Below, piece by piece: positions 8,292 through 17,738 of a stretch of 64,000 bases of DNA. The position numbers and the translations under genes were made by a program. The number at the start of each line of letters is the position of its first letter. Position 1 is the first letter of the stretch. The stretch covers positions 620,001-684,000 of the forward strand of contig JAGFXX010000001.1 in NCBI GenBank assembly GCA_017599285.1. Reading direction: 5' to 3'. The stretch comes from Cereibacter azotoformans. Lineage in GTDB: Bacteria; Pseudomonadota; Alphaproteobacteria; Rhodobacterales; Rhodobacteraceae. The notes under the pieces are model-generated. The model ran no database searches. It was given only the letters and a program-made list of their open reading frames with translations, and was not told where the DNA came from.

Positions 8292-10181
8292 TCAGTTGGC
8301 CACCGTTGCCGCGATCACCGGAACCTGCCTCGCCAGCGGGAAATAGGTCCTGACCGCGTGACGGCTGCCGAAGTCGGTGAAATGTCCGGCATCGTAGAAC
8401 AGCAGCTGCCCCTGCGTGCGGTAAGGGCAGGGCCCGTCGCCGCAAAGCGCCGCAATCGGATGGACAAAGCTCGCGCCGCCGCTTGCCGCCGCAAGCTCGT
8501 CGTTCAGATGAGGCTCGACGACCACAGGCCAGGCGGCTTCGGCCGCGCCGCGCGACTTGGCGTAGGAGATGATCGGCACATCCGTCACGAAAAGGGGCGA
8601 CTGGCCGATGACATGCACTTCCATCCCCCGGTCGATCAGGTCCTGCACCGTTCCGGCCAGCGTCCCGATCCCGCGCGAGCGAAGGTCCATCCAGCGCGCC
8701 GACAGCACCACCGTGTCGATGTCGAGCGCCTCGATCAGCTCCAGCGCGTGGGCGTTGAAGGCCTGGCAGCTCGGCCGCGCGAAGGAATAGTAGGACAGGA
8801 CGGGCGGGCAGCCGGCCTGGGTGTATTGCCAGATCCGGTGCGGGATGGCTTTGGCCTGCGCCTCCAGCCCCGGCGCATAATGGGCCGCGTAGGAATCGCC
8901 CCACAGCAACACCCGCTTGCCCTCGTTCCTCACGAGCTCGCAGGCCTCGGCGTCCCAGTTGCCGAACTGCCAGTCATGCTCGAAGAAGCAGGTGCCATTG
9001 TGCCACGAGTTGCGCGTCCCCTCGCGCGTCTCGGCCTGTGCCGTGGCGATCCAATCCGAATGCCGCGCCGGCAGGCCGCCGCTCTGAACGAGCGTCATGC
9101 CTGCGACGGCGAAGGCCGCAAGCCCGACGAGTGACGCTCCGAAGAGCGCAGGCCGCCCGGAGAGGGTGGCGCGGTTGCGGAACGGCTGCTCGACCCAGCG
9201 ATAGGAGACGAGCGCGAGGGCGAAGCTCAGCGCCACGATCAGCACCACCTGCGCGGGACCGGGCTTCTGGAGCGTGGTGTAGAGCAGGAAGACGCAGATC
9301 GGCCAGTGGACGAGATAGAGCGAGTAGGAGATCTTGCCGATCCCCACCAGAGGCCGCAGCGACAGGACGCGCGCGACAAGCGTGGGCGAGGCCCGCCCGG
9401 TCCAGATCATCAGGGCTGTCCCGAGGCAGGGCGGAAGGGCAGCCACGCCGGGGAAGGGGGTCGACTCGGTGTAAAGCACCACCGGCACCAGCGTGAGCCC
9501 GAGGCCCGCGAGCGCCGCCGCCTCGTTCGCGACGCCCCGGAGCGCCATGCGGGCAGGCAGGATCGCCACCAGCGAGCCCAGCAGCAGCTCCCAGGCGCGG
9601 GTGGGCAGCAGGAAGAAGTTTGCGGTCGGCCCCCTCTCGGTCATGTAGACCGAGAGCGCGAAGGAGGCGATCAGCGCGATCAGGAGCACCGCCATCTCGG
9701 CCCGGTGCACGAAGCGCCAGACGGCCCAGATCGCCACCGGAACGATGAGGTAGAACTGCTCCTCGACCGCCAGGGACCAGGTGTGCAGGAGGGGGCGCAG
9801 ATGCGCGCTGGCCTCGAAATAGCCGGAATTCTTCCAGAAGTAGAAGTTTGCGGTGAAGGTGGCTGTCCCGAACAGCGATTTGGCATAATCGATGAGCTGT
9901 GCGGGCAGGAACAGGATCAGCGCCGCCAGCGTCGTCAGAGCCAGCGTGAAGAAGAGCGCGGGCAGGATGCGGCGCGCGCGCCGCTCGTAGAAGGTCACGA
10001 TCGAGAAGCGCCCGGCGGCGAGATCGTCGCGAATGATCGTCGTGATCAGAAAGCCCGAGATCACGAAGAAGATGTCGACCCCGACATATCCGCCCGAGAA
10101 GAGCGTCACACCCGCGTGAAAGAGCAGGATCGGAACGATCGCAAGCGAGCGGAGGCCATCCACATCGGGCCGGTAGCGCAT
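8292..10181 (-). CDS. Acyltransferase-3/SGNH membrane protein (OafA/YrhL type)
   Basis: About 629 residues. The first ~350 form an acyltransferase-3 domain with around ten transmembrane helices. It opens with MRYRPDVDGLRSLAIVPILL, in which RPDVDGLR is the family hallmark, and continues with GGYVGVDIFFVISGFLI. The C-terminal domain is SGNH-like: RVLLWGDSYAAHYAPGL carries the nucleophile Ser in GDS, and FYDAGHFTDFGS the D-x-x-H pair. Such proteins O-acetylate surface polysaccharide or peptidoglycan. I place the start at 10181 (the usual MRYRPDVDGLR start) rather than an in-frame ATG 30 bp upstream. It is convergent with soxG and divergent from sodB; the substrate is unknown. Confidence 0.85.
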   Translation of the reverse strand: MRYRPDVDGLRSLAIVPILLFHAGVTLFSGGYVGVDIFFVISGFLITTIIRDDLAAGRFSIVTFYERRARRILPALFFTLALTTLAALILFLPAQLIDYAKSLFGTATFTANFYFWKNSGYFEASAHLRPLLHTWSLAVEEQFYLIVPVAIWAVWRFVHRAEMAVLLIALIASFALSVYMTERGPTANFFLLPTRAWELLLGSLVAILPARMALRGVANEAAALAGLGLTLVPVVLYTESTPFPGVAALPPCLGTALMIWTGRASPTLVARVLSLRPLVGIGKISYSLYLVHWPICVFLLYTTLQKPGPAQVVLIVALSFALALVSYRWVEQPFRNRATLSGRPALFGASLVGLAAFAVAGMTLVQSGGLPARHSDWIATAQAETREGTRNSWHNGTCFFEHDWQFGNWDAEACELVRNEGKRVLLWGDSYAAHYAPGLEAQAKAIPHRIWQYTQAGCPPVLSYYSFARPSCQAFNAHALELIEALDIDTVVLSARWMDLRSRGIGTLAGTVQDLIDRGMEVHVIGQSPLFVTDVPIISYAKSRGAAEAAWPVVVEPHLNDELAAASGGASFVHPIAALCGDGPCPYRTQGQLLFYDAGHFTDFGSRHAVRTYFPLARQVPVIAATVAN

Positions 10182-10451
10182 GAAATGAAGTCCTGCAGAG
10201 AAGTGGTTCAAGAAAAGGCGCCGCGAGCGGCTGAAGCATGCATTCAGGATGGGGCGGGCGAAATGACCCGCTTCCTCTTCCTGATGATGTCGGGCGATTC
10301 GCGGTATTTCAAGCCCTGGCGTCAGGTTCTTTGCCGCGCGCCCTGAAGATGCCTCCCTGCGGCATCCCGTCGCCGCGGCCCCTTGACCTTGCCGTGACCT
10401 GCGCTCTTATTGACCGCGAACGCACGGATTGCGAAAGCAAAGGAGAGACCG

Positions 10452-11051
10452 ATGGCCTTCACCCTTCCCGACCTTCCCTATGCCCACGACGCGCTGGCAG
10501 CCCTCGGCATGTCGAAGGAGACGATGGAGTATCACCACGACATCCACCACAAGGCCTATGTCGACAATGGCAACAAGCTGATCGCCGGCACCGAGTGGGA
10601 GGGCAAGTCGGTCGAGGAGATCGTCAAGGGCACCTACCAGCCCGGCGCCGTGGCGCAGAACGGCATCTTCAACAACGCCAGCCAGCACTGGAACCACTGC
10701 CAGTTCTGGGAGATGATGGGTCCGGCCGAGACGAAGATGCCGGGCGCACTCGAGAAGGCCCTGGTCGAGAGCTTCGGGTCGGTCGAGAAGTTCATGGAAG
10801 AGTTCTCGGCGGCGGGCGCGGGCCAGTTCGGCTCGGGCTGGGCCTGGCTCGTGAAGGACACCGACGGCAGCCTGAAGGTGACCAAGACCGAGAACGGCGT
10901 GAACCCGCTCTGCTTCGGCCAGACCGCGCTTCTGGGCTGCGACGTGTGGGAGCACAGCTACTACATCGACTTCCGCAACAAGCGCCCGGCCTACCTCTCC
11001 AACTTCCTCGAAAAGCTGGTGAACTGGGAGAACGTGGCATCCCGGATGTGA
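10452..11051 (+). CDS. sodB: Iron superoxide dismutase
   Basis: A 199-residue Fe/Mn-family SOD. Metal ligands are recognisable: the His in MEYHHDIHHKAY (His28), the His in NASQHWNHCQFW, and Asp and His in CDVWEHSYYIDFRNKRPAYL. GAGQFGSGWAWLV is the second-shell region; with Fe-type flanks it favours the iron enzyme. A GGAGAG Shine-Dalgarno sits just before the ATG at 10452. It detoxifies superoxide in the cytoplasm. The 270 bp upstream (10182-10451) contain no other convincing gene. Confidence 0.95.
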   Translation: MAFTLPDLPYAHDALAALGMSKETMEYHHDIHHKAYVDNGNKLIAGTEWEGKSVEEIVKGTYQPGAVAQNGIFNNASQHWNHCQFWEMMGPAETKMPGALEKALVESFGSVEKFMEEFSAAGAGQFGSGWAWLVKDTDGSLKVTKTENGVNPLCFGQTALLGCDVWEHSYYIDFRNKRPAYLSNFLEKLVNWENVASRM

Positions 11052-11066
11052 CCCTCGCGGGTCACT

Positions 11067-11116
11067 CCCTTCATTCTGGCCCAAATATCCCGGGGGTGCG
11101 GGGGCAGCGCCCCCGC
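11067..11116 (-). repeat. Intergenic hairpin + GGGATATTTGG motif, copy 1
   Basis: On the minus strand, just after the LOG gene: a perfect 8-bp stem GCGGGGGC with a 3-base loop (11098-11116), then CCCGGGATATTTGGGCCAG and AATGAAGGG (11067-11094). The same arrangement recurs at 25987 and 40634. It may act as a terminator (without a U-tract) for the LOG gene and as a repeated RNA element. Confidence 0.6.
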
Positions 11117-11131
11117 CTCACCGGCCGGCCA

Positions 11132-11686
11132 TCACGACAGGGCGGTGCGCAGCCGGGCCACCAGCGTTTCCACGTCGCTCGCCGCAACATAATAGTCCCG
11201 CAGCGTCGCCTCGGCGAACCCGTGGCGGATGACATGATCCATCAGCCCGATCAGCGGCTGCCAGTAGCCCTCCGTATCGAGCAGGAAGATCGGCTTTTCA
11301 TGCAGCCCGATCTGGCGCCAGGTCAGCACCTCGAAGAACTCGTCGAGCGATCCCGCGCCGCCCGGCAGCACCACGATCGCGTCGGAGTTCATGAACATGA
11401 CCTTCTTGCGCTCGTGCATGTTCTCGGTGATCACCATCTGGCCCAGGTCCCGCCGCCCCTGTTCGCGGACGAGCAGATGGGTCGGGATCACGCCCATGGT
11501 GCGCCCGCCCTCGGCCAGCGCCGCCCGCGCGACTTCGCCCATCAGTCCGACGTCGCCCGCTCCATAGACGAGCCGCCAGCCGGCCGAAGCGATGGCCCGC
11601 CCGAGGTCGCGCGCGTCCCGTGCGAAGGCGGGCCGAAGCCCTGCGCGAGAGCCGCAGAAGACGCAGACGGAGCGAAGCTGGGACAT
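11132..11686 (-). CDS. LOG family protein (TIGR00730; putative cytokinin nucleoside-monophosphate phosphoribohydrolase)
   Basis: 184 residues beginning MSQLRSVCVFCGSRAGLRP. Family motifs are LVYGAGDVGLMGEVARAAL, then MHERKKVMFMNSDAIVVLPG followed by GAGSLDEFFEVLTWRQIGLH, the LOG P-G-G-x-G-[TS]-x2-E catalytic signature. LOG proteins hydrolyse nucleoside 5'-monophosphates, releasing ribose 5-phosphate, and in bacteria are often misnamed lysine decarboxylases. The start at 11686 gives the usual N-terminus; longer in-frame starts add unrelated sequence. It is followed directly by hairpin motif copy 1. Confidence 0.88.
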   Translation of the reverse strand: MSQLRSVCVFCGSRAGLRPAFARDARDLGRAIASAGWRLVYGAGDVGLMGEVARAALAEGGRTMGVIPTHLLVREQGRRDLGQMVITENMHERKKVMFMNSDAIVVLPGGAGSLDEFFEVLTWRQIGLHEKPIFLLDTEGYWQPLIGLMDHVIRHGFAEATLRDYYVAASDVETLVARLRTALS

Positions 11687-11786
11687 GACCGACCTGTGGA
11701 TAAGGGCTTGCGTCCGGCCTTGATATCCGCGTTCCTGTGAGGGACACAAGTCAGGCGCGGTCGACCGCGCCGGGAGTGGAAGGACG

Positions 11787-13133
11787 ATGGCCCTGATTGG
11801 CAGGATGGGATCGGTTGCCTGGGCAGCCGTTGCGGCGGGAACCGCCGCCGCGGTGGGGGGGGCCGGTTACTATGGCTGGACCCTGCGTCCGATGCCCGCT
11901 CCGCCCGCGGCGCTCGTAGGGCCGGCCGAGCCGCAGCTGTCCGCAGTCTCTCCGCCACCTGCCCAGGGGTCCGGGACCCCGGCGGCCGCTCCGCCGGCAA
12001 CTGCCGAGCCCGAAACCGCAGGGTCCGCGATGTCCGCGGCAGCGCCGGCCTCCGGTGCCGCCGCGCCCGAGGCGCAGGGCTCCGAAGCCCCGCCGCTCGT
12101 GGTGCAGCCCGCATTCGACGTGGTCCGCATCGAGAGCGACGGCTCGGCGCTGGTGGCCGGGCGCGCGCAACGCGGCGCCGAGGTCACTGTGCTGGTCGAG
12201 GGGGAAGAGGCCGCCTCGACCACCGCGGATGCGGCCAACCGCTTTGCCGTCATGTTCACCCTTCCGGCGGATGAGCAGCCCCGGCGGCTCTCTCTGCGCA
12301 TGCTGCTCGAGGACGGCACCGAGCACCAGTCCCGGGGCAGCGTGATCGTCGCGCCCATCCTGGCACCGCGTGACAGGCTGGCCGGGGCCGATGATCCGGC
12401 CGCAACAGCCGCCCCCGTCGCCGAGCCGCGGGCTCCGGCGGCGCTCCTGCTCGGCGAGGGCGAGGTCAAGGTCCTGCAGTCCGCCGGCGAGTCGCTCGAC
12501 GATCTGGCGGGCGTGTCTGTGGACACGATCTCCTACGCGTCGGACGGGGCGGTGCTCCTCTCGGGTCGTGGCGGCGTGGGCGACTTCGTGCGGCTCTATC
12601 TCGACAACCGCGAGGTCGCGACGGTCGCCATCGCACCTGATGGCACCTGGGCGGTCAGCCTCACCGGCATCGAGCCGGGCCGCTACCAGCTGCGGGCCGA
12701 TCGCATCGGCGAGGACGGCGAGGTGGTGGCCCGGTTCGAGACCCCGTTCGCCCGAGAGACACACGAGACCGTGGCTGCCGCACTCGAGGCGCAGAACGGC
12801 CGCCCGCCCGCGGCCGCAGGCTCTGCGCCCGCCGCGCCCGACGGCGCCGGATCGGCCGACGGGTCCTCGCCTCCCATGCCGGGCGCCGATGCCACGACTC
12901 CCTCGACCGTGCCCGGCAGCCTCATTGCGGCCGGACCCGAGGCCGAACCTCCGACGGGGGCGCCCGTCACCGTGACAGTGCAGCCCGGCTTTTCGCTCTG
13001 GCGCATCGCGCAGGACAATTTCGGCGCGGGCATGCTCTATGTGAAGGTCTATGAGGCGAACCGCACCGCGATCCGCGACCCTGACCTCATCTATCCGGGG
13101 CAGGTCTTCACCCTGCCGGCCGCGACCGACTGA
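11787..13133 (+). CDS. LysM-domain envelope protein with Ig-like repeats
   Basis: 448 residues. The N-terminus has one hydrophobic segment (SVAWAAVAAGTAAAVGGAG) acting as anchor or uncleaved signal. A Pro/Ala-rich linker to about residue 105 follows, then two bacterial Ig-like or beta-sandwich segments (SDGSALVAGRAQRGAEVTVL and SDGAVLLSGRGGVGDFVRLY). A second Ala/Pro-rich linker leads to a C-terminal LysM domain (VQPGFSLWRIAQDNFGAGML ... IYPGQVFTLP) that should bind peptidoglycan glycan strands. The architecture is common in Rhodobacteraceae. It is probably periplasmic with a structural or wall-associated role; no enzymatic domain is seen. Confidence 0.82.
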   Translation: MALIGRMGSVAWAAVAAGTAAAVGGAGYYGWTLRPMPAPPAALVGPAEPQLSAVSPPPAQGSGTPAAAPPATAEPETAGSAMSAAAPASGAAAPEAQGSEAPPLVVQPAFDVVRIESDGSALVAGRAQRGAEVTVLVEGEEAASTTADAANRFAVMFTLPADEQPRRLSLRMLLEDGTEHQSRGSVIVAPILAPRDRLAGADDPAATAAPVAEPRAPAALLLGEGEVKVLQSAGESLDDLAGVSVDTISYASDGAVLLSGRGGVGDFVRLYLDNREVATVAIAPDGTWAVSLTGIEPGRYQLRADRIGEDGEVVARFETPFARETHETVAAALEAQNGRPPAAAGSAPAAPDGAGSADGSSPPMPGADATTPSTVPGSLIAAGPEAEPPTGAPVTVTVQPGFSLWRIAQDNFGAGMLYVKVYEANRTAIRDPDLIYPGQVFTLPAATD

Positions 13134-13267
13134 TCCCGCCGCCTCGACCCTGCCGGAAGTGGGGCGGCTACCGATCCGCAGGGTTCTTCTGGCGGACATG
13201 CTTCCTGTTCCGCCTCTGGTGTTTCGATGGCCGCAGGCTTAGGTAGGGCTCTCCGAGGAGATCCCCG

Positions 13268-15100
13268 ATGAGCGAAGCGAGACAGAGGCCGGGTCCGACA
13301 CCCGCCGACCCGCCGGAATTGAGCGGCTGGGCCACGATGAAGCGCATGGCGCCCTACCTCTGGCCAAAGGGTCAGACCTGGGTGAAGCGCCGCGTGATCA
13401 TCGCCATGGTCATGCTGGTGCTGGCCAAGGTGATCTCGGTCTCGACCCCCTTCTTCTACAAGGCGGCGGTGGACGCGCTGGCGGGCGATGCCCCGTCTCC
13501 GGCCTTCATGCTGGGCCTCGGCGCGGTCGGCATGACGGTGGCCTATGGGCTTGCGCGGCTGGGCGCGGTGGCCTTCGGCGAGCTTCGCGATGCGATCTTC
13601 GTCCGCGTGGGCCAGCGCGCCCTGCGCCAGCTTGCGCTCGAGACCTTCACCCACATCCACCGCCTCTCGCTGCGCTACCACATCAGCCGCAAGACCGGCG
13701 GGCTCAGCCGCATCATCGAGCGGGGGGTGAAGGGCGTCGATTTCCTGCTGCGCTTCATGCTCTTCTCGATCGGGCCGCTCATCCTCGAACTGACGCTGGT
13801 CGCGATCATCTTTGCGGTGGTGTTCGGCTTGTCCTACATGGCGGTGGTGGTGGCGACCATCGCGCTTTACGTGGCCTTCACCTTCAAGGTCACCGAATGG
13901 CGGGTGCAGATCCGCCGGCAGATGAATGAACAGGACACCGACGCCAATCAGAAGGCGATCGACTCGCTGCTGAACTTCGAGACGGTGAAGTATTTCGGCG
14001 CCGAGCAGCGCGAGGCCGAGCGCTATGATGTGGCCATGGCGGGCTACGAGAAGGCCGCGGTCAAGACCGGCCAGTCGCTCGCGTTCCTGAACGCAGGCCA
14101 GAGCATTCTCATCACCGCGGGCCTTGTCGCGGTCATGGTCATGGCCGCCTATGGCGTGCAGGCGGGCCAGTTGACGGTGGGCGATTTCGTCATGGTCAAC
14201 GCCTACATGATCCAGATCACCCTGCCGCTGGGGTTCCTCGGCACGGTCTATCGCGAGATCCGGCAGGCGCTGGTGGACATGGGCCAGATGTTCGGCCTTC
14301 TGGGCCAGCCGGCCGAGGTGACGGATGCGCCGGACGCGAAGCCGCTCGCCGTGGCGGGCGGTACGGTCGAGCTGGAGAACGTCCATTTCGGCTACGATCC
14401 CGGGCGGATCATCCTCAAGGGTATCTCGCTGCGGGTCGAGGCCGGCGAGACCGTGGCGCTGGTCGGGCCCTCGGGGTCGGGCAAGTCCACCATCGGGCGG
14501 CTTCTGTTCCGTTTCTACGACGTGAACGAGGGTGCGATCCGCATCGACGGGCAGGACCTGCGGTCGGTCACGCAGGATTCGCTGCACGCCCGCATCGGAG
14601 TGGTGCCGCAGGATACGGTGCTTTTCAACGACACGATCTTCTACAACATCGCCTACGGCCGTCCCGATGCCACCCCCGAGGAGGTCGAGGCGGCGGCGCG
14701 GGCGGCGAAGATTCATGACTTCATCCTGCGCCTGCCCGAAGGCTACCGGACCATGGTGGGCGAGCGGGGCCTCAAGCTCTCGGGCGGCGAGAAGCAGCGC
14801 GTGGGTATCGCCCGGACCCTGCTGAAAAACCCGCCGATCCTGCTGCTGGACGAGGCGACCTCGGCGCTCGACACGCAGACCGAGCGCGACATCCAGGACT
14901 CTTTGCGCGAGATGGGCGAGGGGCGGACGGTGATCACGATCGCGCACCGGCTCTCGACCATTGCCGATGCGGACCGGATCGTGGTGCTCGAAGAGGGCCG
15001 GATCATCGAGGAGGGGCGGCACGAGCAGCTGCTCGCGCGCGGGGGCCGCTACGCCGCCATGTGGTTGCGCCAGTCGGCCGAGGAGGAAGAGGCCGCCTGA
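13268..15100 (+). CDS. ABC exporter of the Atm1/HMT1 (ABCB7-like) type
   Basis: A 610-residue half transporter: N-terminal six-helix membrane domain (to about residue 330) fused to a nucleotide-binding domain. The Walker A (GPSGSGKST) is at about residue 400, the signature LSGGEKQR at about 504, Walker B (ILLLDEATSALD) at about 527, and the H-loop IAHRLSTI follows. The segment HISRKTGGLSRIIERGVKGV and MNEQDTDANQKAIDSLLNFE with KYFGAE are typical of Atm1 exporters, which move glutathione-linked sulfur or metal species across the inner membrane. Homodimer expected. It is convergent with guaA across a hairpin. Confidence 0.9.
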   Translation: MSEARQRPGPTPADPPELSGWATMKRMAPYLWPKGQTWVKRRVIIAMVMLVLAKVISVSTPFFYKAAVDALAGDAPSPAFMLGLGAVGMTVAYGLARLGAVAFGELRDAIFVRVGQRALRQLALETFTHIHRLSLRYHISRKTGGLSRIIERGVKGVDFLLRFMLFSIGPLILELTLVAIIFAVVFGLSYMAVVVATIALYVAFTFKVTEWRVQIRRQMNEQDTDANQKAIDSLLNFETVKYFGAEQREAERYDVAMAGYEKAAVKTGQSLAFLNAGQSILITAGLVAVMVMAAYGVQAGQLTVGDFVMVNAYMIQITLPLGFLGTVYREIRQALVDMGQMFGLLGQPAEVTDAPDAKPLAVAGGTVELENVHFGYDPGRIILKGISLRVEAGETVALVGPSGSGKSTIGRLLFRFYDVNEGAIRIDGQDLRSVTQDSLHARIGVVPQDTVLFNDTIFYNIAYGRPDATPEEVEAAARAAKIHDFILRLPEGYRTMVGERGLKLSGGEKQRVGIARTLLKNPPILLLDEATSALDTQTERDIQDSLREMGEGRTVITIAHRLSTIADADRIVVLEEGRIIEEGRHEQLLARGGRYAAMWLRQSAEEEEAA

Positions 15101-15148
15101 GGCCTCTTCGCGCGTCACGAGGCAGACGCCGTCAGATGGCGGCGAAGG

Positions 15149-15170
15149 GCGGCGGGAAGGCTCCCGCCGC
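15149..15170. terminator. GC-rich hairpin between convergent ABC exporter and guaA
   Basis: Perfect 9-bp inverted repeat GCGGCGGGA / TCCCGCCGC around a 4-base loop. It sits between the two stop codons (15100 and 15176). No T-run follows on either strand, so termination function is inferred from position only. Confidence 0.5.
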
Positions 15171-15175
15171 GTCCG

Positions 15176-16732
15176 TCATTCCCACTCGATCGTGCCCGGC
15201 GGCTTCGAGGTGATGTCGTAGGTCACCCGGTTGATGCCCTGCACCTCGTTGATGATCCGCGTTGCGGTCTCGCCGAGGAACTCGTGGGTGAAGGGGTAGT
15301 AGTCGGCCGTCATGCCGTCCACGCTCGTCACCGCGCGCAGCGCGCAGGCATAGTCGTAAGTCCGCCCGTCGCCCATCACGCCCACCGTGCGCACCGGCAG
15401 CAGCGCCACGAAGGCTTGCCAGATCTCGTCGTAAAGCCCGTGGCGGCGGATCTGGTCGATATAGACCGCATCCGCCTGCCGCAGGATCTCGAGCTTTTCG
15501 CGGGTGATCTCGCCGGGGCAGCGGATGGCGAGGCCGGGGCCGGGGAAGGGGTGACGGCCGATGAAGCTGTCGGGCAGGCCTAGTTCGCGGCCGAGCGCGC
15601 GGACCTCGTCCTTGAACAGCTCGCGCAGCGGCTCGACCAGCTTCAGGCCCATCTTCTCGGGCAGGCCGCCCACGTTGTGGTGCGACTTGATCGTGACCGA
15701 GGGACCGCCCGAGAAACTGACCGACTCGATCACATCCGGGTAAAGCGTGCCCTGCGCGAGGAAGGTGGCGCCGCCCACGTCGGCCGCGTGCTTCTGGAAC
15801 ACGTCGATGAAGAGCCGGCCGATGGTCTTGCGCTTCACCTCGGGGTCGCTGACGCCCTCGAGCGCGCCGAGGAACAGGTCGCTCTCGTCCGCGTGGATCA
15901 GCGGCATGTTGTAATGGTCGCGGAACATGGTGACCACCTGCTCGGCCTCGCCCAGCCGCAGAAGGCCGTGATCGACGAAGACGCAGGTCAGCTGGTCGCC
16001 GATGGCCTCGTGGATCAGCACCGCCGCCACCGAGGAATCGACCCCGCCCGACAGGCCGCAGATCACCTTTTGATCGCCCACTTGCGCGCGGATCTTCGCG
16101 ATCGCCTCTTCGCGGTAGGCGCCCATGGTCCAGTCGCCATTGAAGCCCGCGAGCTTCACGAAATTCTCGTAGAGCTTCGCGCCCTTCGGCGTGTGGTGCA
16201 CCTCGGGGTGGAACTGCACGGCGTAGAAGTGGCGCGCGGGGTCGGCGGTGATGGCGAAGGGCGCATTCGGCGAGGTGCCGAAGACCTGGAACCCCGGCGC
16301 GATCTGCGAGACATGGTCGCCGTGGCTCATCCAGACCTGCTCGCGCCCGTCCTCGAACCAGCCGTCGAGGATGGCGAGGCGGCCTTCCGCGGGCGTCACG
16401 AAGGCACGGCCGAACTCGGCGGTGCCGTGGCCGCGCTCCACCTTGCCGCCGAGGCAGTGCATCATCACCTGCTGGCCGTAGCAGATGCCGAGGATCGGCA
16501 CCCCCATCTCGAAGACGCAGGCAGGCGGCATCGGCGCGCCCTCGGCAAAGACCGAGGAGGGGCCGCCCGAGAAGATCACGGCCTTGGGTGCGAAGCCCTT
16601 CAGGAAGGCTTCGGTCACGTTCTGATAGGGGTGGATCTCGCAATAGACGTTCAGCTCGCGCAGGCGGCGCGCGATGAGCTGGGTCACCTGCGACCCGAAG
16701 TCGATGATGAGAAGGCGGTCGTGCTGGGTCAT
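15176..16732 (-). CDS. guaA: GMP synthase (glutamine-hydrolysing)
   Basis: 518 residues, normal length. The N-terminal class I amidotransferase has [15 protein letters not shown], the catalytic Cys84 in GICYGQQ, and the His-x-Glu pair in [10 protein letters not shown]. The ATP-pyrophosphatase domain has the PP-loop [15 protein letters not shown], and the C-terminal dimerisation domain ends KPPGTIEWE. It converts XMP to GMP. The start ATG at 16732 gives the canonical N-terminus [15 protein letters not shown]; the open frame further upstream is not family-like. Two tRNA-Asp genes are divergent from it. Confidence 0.96.
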   Translation of the reverse strand: MTQHDRLLIIDFGSQVTQLIARRLRELNVYCEIHPYQNVTEAFLKGFAPKAVIFSGGPSSVFAEGAPMPPACVFEMGVPILGICYGQQVMMHCLGGKVERGHGTAEFGRAFVTPAEGRLAILDGWFEDGREQVWMSHGDHVSQIAPGFQVFGTSPNAPFAITADPARHFYAVQFHPEVHHTPKGAKLYENFVKLAGFNGDWTMGAYREEAIAKIRAQVGDQKVICGLSGGVDSSVAAVLIHEAIGDQLTCVFVDHGLLRLGEAEQVVTMFRDHYNMPLIHADESDLFLGALEGVSDPEVKRKTIGRLFIDVFQKHAADVGGATFLAQGTLYPDVIESVSFSGGPSVTIKSHHNVGGLPEKMGLKLVEPLRELFKDEVRALGRELGLPDSFIGRHPFPGPGLAIRCPGEITREKLEILRQADAVYIDQIRRHGLYDEIWQAFVALLPVRTVGVMGDGRTYDYACALRAVTSVDGMTADYYPFTHEFLGETATRIINEVQGINRVTYDITSKPPGTIEWE

Positions 16733-16913
16733 GGCTTGCCATAGGCGGCAGAGGGTGACTCTGCAAGGGGGTGCGGCCGGTTTGGGGCGGGTGCGGGGCA
16801 GGGCGGCGGCGCTCGGACAGAGACTTTCGCATTTTTCGGCGCGGGGGCGCTTGACGCCGCCCGAGAGGCTGCGTAATACCCGCCTCACGTTCGGCGGCGA
16901 CCGGACGGCGCAC

Positions 16914-16990
16914 GCGGTTGTAGCTCAGTCGGTTAGAGTACCGGCCTGTCACGCCGGGGGTCGCGGGTTCGAGCCCCGTCAACCGCGCCA
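16914..16990 (+). tRNA. tRNA-Asp (GTC), first copy
   Basis: 77-nt cloverleaf with encoded CCA. Acceptor GCGGTTG pairs with CAACCGC, followed by discriminator G. The anticodon stem CCGGC/GCCGG encloses CTGTCAC with anticodon GTC at 16948-16950, and the T-arm contains GGTTCGAGCCCC. It is identical to the second copy 34 bp downstream. Confidence 0.97.
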
Positions 16991-17024
16991 CCGTCCGCCG
17001 CCGCCCGAACGTGAAAGAGATCGC

Positions 17025-17101
17025 GCGGTTGTAGCTCAGTCGGTTAGAGTACCGGCCTGTCACGCCGGGGGTCGCGGGTTCGAGCCCCGTCAACCGCGCC
17101 A
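17025..17101 (+). tRNA. tRNA-Asp (GTC), second copy
   Basis: Base-for-base the same 77-nt tRNA as at 16914, with anticodon GTC at 17059-17061 and encoded CCA. Tandem duplication with a 34-bp spacer; both are probably co-transcribed. Confidence 0.97.
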
Positions 17102-17294
17102 CTTCTTCCCACACACCAGTTCGCTTCCAAAGCACCTTGAAACGGCAGCGGCCGGTTCACTGTGCGGTCAGGCCGGCACTTGCCGAACCGACTGCGCCCG
17201 CGAGCCGAAGTCGTCCCGTGTCCTGGCCCGCGGCCTTGATGGCGCAGGTCCAAGGCGGGCGGGGGCCGGGGCGCCCCGCCTGCCGTGCCGCAGC

Positions 17295-17738
17295 TCAGAG
17301 CATCAGGCGGTAGCGCACATGGCCGTCGGTCGGGGTGAAGCTGTCATAGAGTTTGCGCGCCGTCGTGTTGCTCTCGTTGGTGTGCCAGTAGAGCCGGTGC
17401 CAGCCGCTCGCGCGTCCGATCCCGATCAGATCCTCGATCAGGGCGCGGCCGAGGCCAAGGCCCCGCGCCTCGGGCTCGAGATAGAGATCCTCGAGATAGC
17501 CGTCCGGGTGGATGCCCCAGGTCGAGATATGCGTGTGGTGCAGCGCGAAGCCGCGCACGCGCCCCTCGGTCACCGCAAGCCGCGCGGTCAGGGGCGAGGC
17601 GGGGTCCAGGATGCGCGCCCAGGTCGTGTTTATGACCTCGGGGGGGAGGGTCATCTGGTAGAAGGCCAGATAATCCCCCCAGAGGGCGCGGAAGGCGGCC
17701 TCGTCGGCCGCCGTGGCGGTGCGGATCGAGACGCTCAC
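17295..17738 (-). CDS. GNAT family N-acetyltransferase
   Basis: 147 residues starting (GTG) SVSIRTATAADEAAF. The acetyl-CoA binding motif A is EARGLGLGRALIEDLIGIG, preceded by GYLEDLYLEPEARG and followed by GWHRLYWHTNESNTTARKLY, the usual GNAT core. The GTG start overlaps the dipeptidase stop as GTGA, so it is coupled to that gene. The substrate cannot be told from sequence; co-translation with an M20 dipeptidase suggests an amino acid or small peptide (inference). Confidence 0.85.
   Translation of the reverse strand: MSVSIRTATAADEAAFRALWGDYLAFYQMTLPPEVINTTWARILDPASPLTARLAVTEGRVRGFALHHTHISTWGIHPDGYLEDLYLEPEARGLGLGRALIEDLIGIGRASGWHRLYWHTNESNTTARKLYDSFTPTDGHVRYRLML

Noticed and set aside
10264..10346. 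Short ORF before sodB (MTRFLFLMMSGDSRYF...)
   Set aside because: 27 codons, no Shine-Dalgarno or recognisable motif; it lies in the promoter region.
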